A stretch of 6,092 nucleotides of DNA. Origin: Candidatus Aerophobota bacterium (GTDB lineage: Bacteria > Aerophobota > Aerophobia > Aerophobales > Aerophobaceae). Of this stretch, positions 1-5,032 are shown one piece after another. Every line of letters begins with the position of its first letter. The stretch's first letter is position 1. The DNA is taken from contig DAOVGF010000044.1 of NCBI GenBank assembly GCA_030672545.1, positions 1 through 6,092 of the forward strand, written 5' to 3'. Under the pieces are notes generated by a model. It was not told the origin of the DNA. It ran no database searches and was given only the letters and a program-made list of their open reading frames with translations. The translations under genes and the position numbers were made by a program.

Positions 1-208
1 CTGATTCAATAAGCCAGGCCACCCGGTAAGTCACTGTCCTGGTCTTTCCACTCCCGGCTCCAGCAATAACTAAAACGGGACCTTGGTCAGCAGTCACCGC
101 TTCCAGTTGCTGAGAATTAAGGTCATTGGCATAATCCACTCCTTTTAACCTCAGCCTTCTCTGCTCTCCCAAAGGATATTGCTTGCCGCTAATCCTGGAT
201 ACTGACAT
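1..208 (-). CDS. UvrD/PcrA-type superfamily 1 DNA helicase, N-terminal fragment
   Basis: This is the start of a gene that leaves the window at its left edge; 69 codons are visible. They read into the nucleotide-binding start of a UvrD/Rep/PcrA helicase: a Q-motif region LNSQQLEAVTA at residues 30-40, then the strand VLVIAG and the Walker A loop GAGSGKT at residues 50-56, followed by RTVTYRVAWLI. Family members use ATP to move 3'->5' on single-stranded DNA in repair or replication restart. About 29 residues precede the Q motif, longer than in E. coli UvrD but seen in other COG0210 helicases. The ATG at 208-206 is preceded by AAGGAG (224-219) at 10-nt spacing and by a good promoter at 288-261, which supports this start. 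The gene is divergent from pfkA. Which subfamily it belongs to (UvrD, PcrA, Rep, or an AddA-like protein) cannot be decided from this fragment. Confidence 0.9.
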   Translation of the reverse strand, partial: MSVSRISGKQYPLGEQRRLRLKGVDYANDLNSQQLEAVTADQGPVLVIAGAGSGKTRTVTYRVAWLIES

Positions 209-260
209 CTAATTTAAACTCCTTATCTATTGACCAAATTTAGCCTTGTTAGCCTGTCGT

Positions 261-288
261 ATTATAGTAAATTCCCCATCTTTGTTAA
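261..288 (-). promoter_or_regulatory. sigma70-type promoter for the helicase gene
   Basis: Read on the minus strand, TTAACA (288-283) is followed by a 16-nt spacer and a perfect TATAAT (266-261). The expected start of transcription is near 254, giving a leader of about 46 nt before the helicase ATG at 208. The call rests on match to consensus and position only. Confidence 0.6.
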
Positions 289-310
289 GTAGTAGAAATG
301 GTTCTTGGTC

Positions 311-339
311 TTGCAAATTCTCTCAAGCCCTGGTATAAT
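311..339 (+). promoter_or_regulatory. sigma70-type promoter with extended -10 for pfkA-lipA
   Basis: TTGCAA (311-316) lies 17 nt upstream of a perfect TATAAT (334-339). A TG dinucleotide at 331-332 gives the extended -10 form TGnTATAAT. Transcription would start near 346, leaving a leader of about 62 nt before the pfkA ATG. I see no riboswitch-like fold or operator palindrome in that leader. The promoter is back to back with the helicase promoter on the other strand, 22 nt away. Confidence 0.65.
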
Positions 340-407
340 CAGAATGAATTTTTATGACTTGTAGATTAAATGCTATTTTAGACCAGGTTGGATAAAAAGG
401 ACGGGTA

Positions 408-1406
408 ATGCATACATTAGATAATACCAATTCAAAGATTAGAAGAATAGGAATACTCACCAGTGGAGGGGACTCTCCGGGAATGAATGCTTGTATCCGA
501 GCCGTAGTAAGAAAAGCTATTTATCATAGATTAGAGGTGATGGGAATCTATCGTGGATACGCCGGTCTTATTGAAAGCGAGATTAAGAAACTCGAAGCAA
601 ATTCGGTAAGTGGGATTATTCAACGGGGAGGAACCATTTTAAAAACTGCTCGTAGCGACTTTTTCAAAACTAACCAGGGACAAAAAAAGGCGGTGGAGAG
701 TCTAAAGAAAGCCGGAATAGATGCTCTGATTATTATTGGAGGCGATGGTTCCTTTCAGGGTGCTCTGGTCCTGGATAGTAAATGGGATGTTCCCTGCCTG
801 GGAATTCCGGGCTCCATTGATAACGACCTGGCCGGGACGGATTTCAGTATAGGATTCATTACTGCCATAAACACTGCTCTGGAGGCAATTGACCGAATAA
901 GAGATACGGCTACCTCTCATGATAGATTATTTATCATTGAAGTAATGGGAAGAACCTCTGGTTTCATCGCCCTCTGGTCCGGATTAGCTGGAGGAGTCGA
1001 GGATATTCTTGTCCCTGAAATAGAAACCAATCTGGATGAGGTATGTACCAAATTAAAAAAAGGTCATCAGCGGGACAAATCCAGCAGTATAATTATAGTT
1101 GCCGAGGGAGACCAAGCTGGCGGTGCTTTCGACATCGCTCAGAAAATCAGGGAAAAAATTAATTACGAGATGAGAGTGGTAGTTTTGGGCCATCTTCAAA
1201 GAGGGGGTCCTCCCGGGGCAGTGGATAGAATTCTGGCTACTCGATTAGGAGCAGCGGCCGTGGAGACTCTACTTAGAGGGGAACGAAGGAAAATGGTGGG
1301 AATAATCAATGACAAAATAGTTATATCTCCTTTGGAGACAGCCTGGGAAAAAGAAAAAGCTCTGAATCTTGATCTCTACCGACTCAATGAAATTATGGCT
1401 ACTTAA
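408..1406 (+). CDS. pfkA: ATP-dependent 6-phosphofructokinase
   Basis: The enzyme phosphorylates fructose 6-phosphate to fructose 1,6-bisphosphate in cytoplasmic glycolysis. All PfkA landmarks are present in order: TSGGDSPGMN (18-27), GGDGS (111-115), PGSIDND (134-140) with the catalytic base Asp138, RIRD (163-166), VMGR (179-182), AEG (232-234) and VLGHLQRGG (259-267). Gly114 and Gly135 sit where PPi-dependent enzymes carry Asp and Lys, so ATP is the predicted phosphate donor. Length, 332 aa, is normal; the N-terminus is about 10 residues longer than in E. coli. Two oddities: the residue two before the catalytic Asp is Ser136 instead of the usual Thr, and the effector-site Arg of E. coli PfkA in the segment after GLYED aligns with Glu58. 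Allosteric control may therefore differ. AAGGA at 397-401, 6 nt before the ATG, supports the start. It is the first gene of an operon with lipA. Confidence 0.96.
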   Translation: MHTLDNTNSKIRRIGILTSGGDSPGMNACIRAVVRKAIYHRLEVMGIYRGYAGLIESEIKKLEANSVSGIIQRGGTILKTARSDFFKTNQGQKKAVESLKKAGIDALIIIGGDGSFQGALVLDSKWDVPCLGIPGSIDNDLAGTDFSIGFITAINTALEAIDRIRDTATSHDRLFIIEVMGRTSGFIALWSGLAGGVEDILVPEIETNLDEVCTKLKKGHQRDKSSSIIIVAEGDQAGGAFDIAQKIREKINYEMRVVVLGHLQRGGPPGAVDRILATRLGAAAVETLLRGERRKMVGIINDKIVISPLETAWEKEKALNLDLYRLNEIMAT

Positions 1407-1423
1407 ACAAAAGGGATTAAGAA

Positions 1424-2275
1424 ATGACCGGATTACCCCCCTGGATTAAAAAAAGAGCTCCCCGAGCACAAATAGTTGAGCAAATGACTTCTCTTTTGCG
1501 CTCCCTTTCTCTGCACACTGTCTGCGAAGAAGCTCATTGTCCCAACATTGGGGAATGCTTTTCCTGGAAAACAGCCACTTTTATGATTCTGGGAAATCGA
1601 TGTACCAGAAACTGCCGTTTTTGCGCCGTGGAGCACAAAACTCCTTGGTCTCCCGATCCCGAGGAGCCGGAAAATGTGGCCAGAGCTGTTAAGATGTTAG
1701 GACTAAAATATGTGGTGATAACTTCGGTAACCAGGGATGACCTAAAAGACGGAGGAGCCGGCCAATTTGCCCAAACTATTGAGAAAATCAGGAAAATTAA
1801 TGGCCGGAACATAAAAATTGAAATTTTGATTCCTGATTTCCAGGGTTCTCTTCCCTCACTGAGAACGGTGATTCAGGCTAAGCCTACCGTTCTCAACCAT
1901 AACCTGGAAACTGTCCCTCGTCTTTATTCGGAAGTAAGACCGGGAGCCAATTATTTACGGTCAATCAAGCTTCTCCAGAGAGTTAGAGAAATAGCCCCTT
2001 ACCTTTATACCAAATCAGGTTTGATGGTTGGACTGGGTGAGACTTTCTCTGAAGTAATCGAAGTAATGGAAGATCTGCGCCGAGCAGACTGCAATATTTT
2101 AACTTTAGGACAGTACCTGAGACCTTCCTCCTCTCACCTTTCGGTTAAGGAATTTGTTATTCCGGAAAGGTTTACGGAATATAAAAAAATCGGCTCCCAA
2201 TTAGGTTTCAGTTTTGTTGCTTCCGGGCCCTTTGTTCGAAGTTCTTATCGAGCCAGTGAGGCACTACCTACTTGA
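1424..2275 (+). CDS. lipA: lipoyl synthase
   Basis: LipA is a radical SAM enzyme that inserts two sulfur atoms into protein-bound octanoyl groups, making the lipoyl cofactor of 2-oxoacid dehydrogenases and the glycine cleavage system. Both iron-sulfur cluster motifs are visible. Cys34, Cys39 and Cys45 (CX4CX5C) bind the auxiliary, sulfur-donating cluster. Cys60, Cys64 and Cys67 (CX3CX2C) bind the SAM-reducing cluster. The C-terminal RSSY motif (272-275) provides the serine ligand of the auxiliary cluster. NHNLETV (158-164), RPGANY (172-177) and LTLGQYLRPS (226-235) are further family signatures. At 283 aa it is a normal compact LipA without the N-terminal extension of the E. coli enzyme. AAGGGA at 1411-1416 lies 7 nt before the ATG; the gap to pfkA is only 17 nt, so co-transcription is likely. 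No lipB or lplA partner is in the window. The gene ends 20 nt from the convergent peptidase gene, with no clear terminator between. Confidence 0.97.
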   Translation: MTGLPPWIKKRAPRAQIVEQMTSLLRSLSLHTVCEEAHCPNIGECFSWKTATFMILGNRCTRNCRFCAVEHKTPWSPDPEEPENVARAVKMLGLKYVVITSVTRDDLKDGGAGQFAQTIEKIRKINGRNIKIEILIPDFQGSLPSLRTVIQAKPTVLNHNLETVPRLYSEVRPGANYLRSIKLLQRVREIAPYLYTKSGLMVGLGETFSEVIEVMEDLRRADCNILTLGQYLRPSSSHLSVKEFVIPERFTEYKKIGSQLGFSFVASGPFVRSSYRASEALPT

Positions 2276-2295
2276 AATGCTCTTCTTACTCCTTC

Positions 2296-3045
2296 TTAAC
2301 CCGAGCTCAACCTAACTATTTCCTGTTTGATTTTCTTTATTCTTTCTGAAGTGGGAGGATGAGTGCTGAGGAAGGTCTCGACTTCCGATGGTTCCCCTTT
2401 TTCCCTTTGCCTTAGTTTCTGCAAGAATTTCATTATTCCTTCCGGGTCATACCCTGCCCTATGGGAATAAATCACCGAAAGCTTGTCAGCCTGAAACTCG
2501 TCTTCTCTGCTGTATCCCAAACCGACCAGGGTAAAAGCAGTGTTGGCTATCCGCTGAGCGGTATCATCATCCTGGAACAGTATACTGAAAAGTAGACTAT
2601 AGCCCATCTGATTTTGTAGTTTCTTTACTCCATGCCGACAGGTCACGTGACCGATTTCATGTCCTAATACCCCGGCCAGCTCTGAATTATCCTCTACCAT
2701 AGCCAAAAGTCCCTTATTGACATAAATAAACCCCCCGGGCAGAGCAAAAGCATTAACATCCTCTCTTTCTAAAACTTTAAATTCGAACTTAAGATTTTTT
2801 CGCTCACAAACAGCCGTTAGCCTCTGTCCAATCTCTTTCACCCAATCATTTAGCCCGGGATCCCGGCACACCTGGTATTTTTTTTCAACCTCAATGGCTA
2901 CCTCCCGGCCTATCTCCACCTCTTCACTTTCACCAACGAGGATGACTTCATCTTGATGCGTTGCTGGATTAGTAACGGTTACGCAGCCCGCCGCCGCTAA
3001 TAATATTCCTGCCAAGAAGCAAAAAATAAGGAGCTTATTCTTCAT
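2296..3045 (-). CDS. M48 family zinc metallopeptidase, predicted lipoprotein (YcaL/LoiP-like)
   Basis: Predicted membrane-anchored zinc endopeptidase of envelope quality control. Counting from the ATG at 3045-3043 (249 aa), residues 2-20 form a signal peptide ending in a lipobox AAGC, with Cys21 the lipidation site. The M48 core follows: NAFALPGGFIYVNKGLL (98-114), HEIGH (129-133) with two zinc-binding His and the catalytic Glu, and EFQAD (183-187), the ExxxD helix giving the third zinc ligand. STHPPTSERI (227-236) is the usual C-terminal family motif. Length and build match E. coli YcaL and LoiP; the TPR region of BepA is absent. The frame also allows a GTG one codon earlier (3048-3046). I prefer the ATG because AAGGA lies 6 nt before it, against 3 nt for the GTG. 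The ATG overlaps the TGA of the upstream HAD gene by one base (TGATG), implying translational coupling. Confidence 0.93.
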   Translation of the reverse strand: MKNKLLIFCFLAGILLAAAGCVTVTNPATHQDEVILVGESEEVEIGREVAIEVEKKYQVCRDPGLNDWVKEIGQRLTAVCERKNLKFEFKVLEREDVNAFALPGGFIYVNKGLLAMVEDNSELAGVLGHEIGHVTCRHGVKKLQNQMGYSLLFSILFQDDDTAQRIANTAFTLVGLGYSREDEFQADKLSVIYSHRAGYDPEGIMKFLQKLRQREKGEPSEVETFLSTHPPTSERIKKIKQEIVRLSSG

Positions 3046-3935
3046 CACCCTTCCTTCAAGGACAAACTATCTGGAGAACCGTGGAAAATAAAATTGCTCA
3101 AGAAACGGGCTACTCCATCTTCATCATTGCTGTTGGTAACATAGCTAACTGCCCTTTTGACTCGGAGAGAAGCATTTTCCATAGCTACACCAATGCCGGC
3201 TGATTTGAGTATCTCTATATCGTTCTCTTCGTCACCAAAAGCAACAACTAACTCTATCCCTACTCCCAGTTCCCCTAAAATTCTCTCCAAACCGTGAATT
3301 TTGGAGACATCTCTGTTCATATATTCAAGATAACGCGAGGTTGTCCGTATTACCCTAATTCCGGGACAAGCCTGAGAAATCATCTTTCGCAACTCTTTTT
3401 CTATTTCTAACTCAGCAACATTGGCCACAAAGGAAAGAATCTTAATGACGTCAGTGACGTTCTCAGAAAAATCTGCCTTTATTGGTTTTACGTAATCTTC
3501 CCCAAATTTGTGGAGAATCTTCACATATTTCGGACTGAGTAATCCTTTCCGATAAAGAATCGTCTCCGGCTGATAATATACAAAGGGAACCTGCCTTTCG
3601 TTCAGGATAGTCTCAATATGTTTTACCTCAAGGGCACCCAAACACGAGCTTACCTGTTTTTTTCCTGTGGTCGGATCAACCAGAACAGCACCATTTCCAG
3701 TAATTTGCCAGTCCTTTAGGGAAAGCTCTTGACACGCTCCCTCTATACTTGCATAGAGCTTTCCGGTCGCCAGAATAATGCGGCCACCCCAGTCAATATA
3801 TTGACCCAATGTTTTTCTGGTAAAAGGGGAAAGTTCTCCCTTTGAATTGAGAAGGGTCCCATCTACGTCCGTTACCATTACCGGAAATCGTTTCACCCCT
3901 AAAGGAACGTTAGGCAAACTGCTTCTCCTCTCCAT
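3045..3935 (-). CDS. Cof-type HAD-IIB family phosphatase
   Basis: A haloacid dehalogenase superfamily hydrolase of the Cof/IIB type; members are cytoplasmic and dephosphorylate small molecules such as sugar phosphates or nucleotide-related compounds. Motif I is DVDGT with nucleophile Asp23 and acid/base Asp25. Motif II is Thr57 in ATGK, where most relatives have ATGR. Motif III is Lys212 (SKIHGL). Motif IV is GDEENDIEIL (234-243), with Mg-binding Asp235 and Asp239, followed by GIGVAMENA (247-255). The cap domain lies between motifs II and III, about residues 85-205. Length (296 aa) is slightly above the usual 265-285. The ATG has only a weak GAGAAA upstream, while a TTG at codon 7 (3917-3915) has an AGGAG 7 nt ahead, so the true protein may be six residues shorter. 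It is the first gene of an operon with the M48 peptidase. The substrate cannot be read from sequence. Confidence 0.92.
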   Translation of the reverse strand: MERRSSLPNVPLGVKRFPVMVTDVDGTLLNSKGELSPFTRKTLGQYIDWGGRIILATGKLYASIEGACQELSLKDWQITGNGAVLVDPTTGKKQVSSCLGALEVKHIETILNERQVPFVYYQPETILYRKGLLSPKYVKILHKFGEDYVKPIKADFSENVTDVIKILSFVANVAELEIEKELRKMISQACPGIRVIRTTSRYLEYMNRDVSKIHGLERILGELGVGIELVVAFGDEENDIEILKSAGIGVAMENASLRVKRAVSYVTNSNDEDGVARFLSNFIFHGSPDSLSLKEG

Positions 3936-3965
3936 TTATTTGTTTCTCGTAATATCTTTCATAAA

Positions 3966-4021
3966 GGTAGCCGCAAGTTTTAACTTGCGCAAATAAACGC
4001 AGGCTAAAGCCTGCGGCTACC
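3966..4021. repeat. REP-type palindromic element, two hairpins inside an outer stem
   Basis: The outer stem is GGTAGC (3966-3971) paired with GCTACC (4016-4021). Inside are two perfect 18-nt hairpins with 8-bp stems and 2-nt loops: CGCAAGTTTTAACTTGCG (3972-3989) and CGCAGGCTAAAGCCTGCG (3998-4015). They are joined by the unpaired spacer CAAATAAA (3990-3997). Both fit the shared form CGCARGYTWWARCYTGCG. The whole unit would fold as a three-way junction in single-stranded DNA or RNA. Such short GTAGC-bounded palindromes resemble REP sequences moved by Y1 (RAYT) transposases; that link is inference, and no such transposase is in the window. Confidence 0.85.
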
Positions 4022-4076
4022 ACTCTATCTTCGCCAAAAAAGATTTCCTCAACAACATAAGAACAGCCAAAGCTCT

Positions 4077-4137
4077 GTAGCCTTAGCAGAAAGCACTAAT
4101 CAATATTTTTGCCCAAAGGCTGAAGTTATCAGCTACC
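4077..4137. repeat. possible decayed second copy of the REP-type element
   Basis: This stretch starts with GTAGCC (4077-4082) and ends with GCTACC (4132-4137), the same boundaries and nearly the same length (61 against 56 nt) as the intact element 55 nt to its left. The last 24 nt match the intact copy at about 16 positions, including AGGCT and AAG in the second hairpin. The first hairpin is not recognisable and the stems no longer pair well. It could be a chance pair of GTAGC boundaries, so confidence is low. Confidence 0.35.
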
Positions 4138-4197
4138 AGATTGTCCTAGGATTCTTAGAGAAGAAACATCCACCTTGCCAAAAATAGATTTTTCCTG

Positions 4198-4208
4198 TAG
4201 GATATAAT
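4198..4208 (+). promoter_or_regulatory. candidate promoter for the 84-aa membrane protein
   Basis: A perfect TATAAT lies at 4203-4208. The only reasonable -35, TTGCCA (4175-4180), is 22 nt from it, too far. At the correct 17-nt spacing the -10 would be TAGGAT (4198-4203), matching at four of six positions. The expected start would leave a leader of roughly 100 nt. Weak call. Confidence 0.3.
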
Positions 4209-4318
4209 ATTCTATTTTACTTGAGATTGTTGTGTTTGCCAAGTCTTGTTACTTGGAGAATCTGGAGGAAAAATTTAATGGGGTGAGAAAAACCGGAAAG
4301 AGTTAAGGAGGAAAAAAC

Positions 4319-4573
4319 ATGAAAGCAAACTGGGCAAGTGTAGGTATTATCATTGCTTTGCTGGTGGTGGCCGCGGCCATATTTTTTGCCGGGATAACCA
4401 TACCAAGGACAGTCAGTTTTAACGTGAACGAAATAAAGAACAGGGCCAGGAGAGAAATGGTCGCTTTTACTTACGCTTTTCGCAAGGCCGCCATGGAAGA
4501 TCGAATAACCTTAGAAAAAGATTTTGAGGAAGGTTATATTTTTGCGGATAAATATCTGGCCGGTAAGCGATAA
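4319..4573 (+). CDS. small single-pass membrane protein of unknown function
   Basis: I do not recognise this 84-aa protein. Residues 7-28 form one strongly hydrophobic segment (VGIIIALLVVAAAIFFAGIT), either a membrane anchor or an uncleaved signal; no lipobox Cys or clear signal peptidase site is evident. The remaining 56 residues are charged and predicted mainly helical, with a basic patch KNRARRE (40-46), then acidic EKDFEEG (66-72), and end in KYLAGKR. The basic patch after the anchor suggests the tail faces the cytoplasm, but the balance is not decisive. Coding is well supported: a full AAGGAGG (4305-4311) sits 7 nt before the ATG, and the composition is protein-like. It stands alone on its strand, divergent from the HAD operon and convergent with the RND/PII-like operon, so context gives no function. 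Confidence 0.75.
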   Translation: MKANWASVGIIIALLVVAAAIFFAGITIPRTVSFNVNEIKNRARREMVAFTYAFRKAAMEDRITLEKDFEEGYIFADKYLAGKR

Positions 4574-4577
4574 ATAA

Positions 4578-4599
4578 AAAATCTGAACGCAGTGATTTT
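4578..4599. terminator. weak candidate bidirectional terminator
   Basis: In the 47-nt gap between two convergent genes, AAAAT-CTG (4578-4585) can pair with CAG-(TG)-ATTTT (4590-4599) around the loop AACG. Read leftwards, the stem is followed by a T-rich stretch. The stem is short, A/T-rich and bulged, so this is a position-based guess. Confidence 0.3.
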
Positions 4600-4620
4600 C
4601 CTTTAATCCTTGTTCATCAT

Positions 4621-4905
4621 TTATATTGTTTCTTTTAGAGAAGCTATCCAGCTCCAGATCTCATCGGCAGAGAATTTTTGTTGAATTTTCTTTACCTCTT
4701 CTTTTAGTCTTTCAGTTTCTTCTTTCTTTACCATGGCCAGAACAGTATGGTACTCTCCGGGCCAGATATGGGTACCCATATGCTTTTCCTTCCATTCACC
4801 TTTCACCTTATCCCACTTAATATATCTATTCAGCTTGAGCTTATCCAGAACAGAACTTACCTCTCCTTCCAGTATTTCTTCATAAACAATAAAAAAAAGA
4901 TGCAT
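4621..4905 (-). CDS. PII-like protein associated with RND transporter (PG0541-like)
   Basis: The 94-aa protein resembles the small PII-fold proteins encoded beside RND efflux permeases (the PG0541 transporter-associated type). It opens with a strand HLFFIVYEE (2-10), then a helix ILEGEVSSVLDKLKL, then strand YIKWDKVKGEW. The conserved-looking turn MGTHIWPGEY (43-52) follows, then a strand HTVLAMVKK and a lysine/glutamate-rich helix (62-78). This is the expected beta-alpha-beta-beta-alpha-beta order of PII-like trimers, in a compact form lacking the classical T-loop uridylylation site. It lies directly downstream of the RND permease on the same strand, so a role in sensing or tuning that pump is plausible, but ligand and partner are unknown. 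The ATG at 4905-4903 has GGGTGG 6 nt upstream within a purine-rich leader. A 97-nt inverted-repeat element now separates it from the permease. Family assignment is from remembered motif pattern, so moderate confidence. Confidence 0.75.
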   Translation of the reverse strand: MHLFFIVYEEILEGEVSSVLDKLKLNRYIKWDKVKGEWKEKHMGTHIWPGEYHTVLAMVKKEETERLKEEVKKIQQKFSADEIWSWIASLKETI

Positions 4906-4935
4906 TTTTCGCCACCCTTTCCTTTTTTTGTTTGT

Positions 4936-5032
4936 AGGGGTCAGGTCTCAACATTTGACATTTCTCCGGATATTATACTATAGTACAATTCCTTTGACTT
5001 TACGAAATGACAAATGTTGAGACCTGACCCCT
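4936..5032. mobile_element. 97-nt inverted-repeat element (MITE/REP-like)
   Basis: Two 29-nt arms, 4936-4964 and 5004-5032, are inverted copies of each other with one mismatch, around a 39-nt A/T-rich centre. The outer ends read AGGGGTCAGGTCTCAAC and its complement. It carries no gene of its own. The ends resemble the GGGGTCAGGTCTCAAC-type palindromes scattered in some bacterial genomes beside Y1 (REP-associated) transposases, a link made from memory. No target-site duplication is visible, as expected for Y1 enzymes. It lies across the 3' end of the RND permease gene, supplying its stop codon. Read rightwards, the right arm is followed by TTTTTCTTTT; read leftwards there is no T-run, so it would not be a standard terminator in the direction of the operon. 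Confidence 0.85.

Larger units (their letters stand above)
3936..4318. other. 383-nt divergent intergenic region with palindromic repeats
   Basis: The spacer between the HAD operon (leftward) and the small membrane protein gene (rightward) has no credible protein gene. It holds a 56-nt REP-type palindromic element (3966-4021), a probable degenerate copy (about 4077-4137), a perfect TATAAT at 4203-4208 on the plus strand, and a purine-rich leader with two Shine-Dalgarno-like sites (4264-4268 and 4305-4311). I could not find a convincing leftward promoter for the HAD operon. If it lies right of the palindrome, the 56-nt element would be part of that mRNA's 5' leader. Confidence 0.7.

Noticed and set aside
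354..395. 13-codon ATG frame in the pfkA leader
   Set aside because: No Shine-Dalgarno sequence before it and no leader-peptide features such as codon runs or alternative hairpins.
408..1406. Pyrophosphate-dependent phosphofructokinase
   Set aside because: The two diagnostic positions are Gly (GGDG and PGS), not the Asp and Lys of PPi-dependent enzymes.
702..1812. Minus-strand open frames opposite pfkA and lipA
   Set aside because: They are shadows of strongly conserved coding sequence on the other strand.
2276..2295. Terminator between lipA and the convergent peptidase gene
   Set aside because: The 20-nt gap has no GC-rich stem or T-run; any stop signal would lie inside a coding region or be factor-dependent.
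4232..4306. 24-codon frame from GTG ending just before the 84-aa gene
   Set aside because: No ribosome binding site, unlike the neighbouring ATG, and the length is within chance expectation.
4955..4984. Promoter-like TTGACA and TATAGT, 18 nt apart, inside the inverted-repeat element, reading rightwards
   Set aside because: It would transcribe antisense to the permease straight into the right arm. TTGACA is partly fixed by the arm sequence and the centre is A/T-rich, so the match is likely by chance.
3966..5032. CRISPR array from the repeated palindromes
   Set aside because: The two palindromic elements are unrelated in sequence and there is no regular repeat-spacer pattern.
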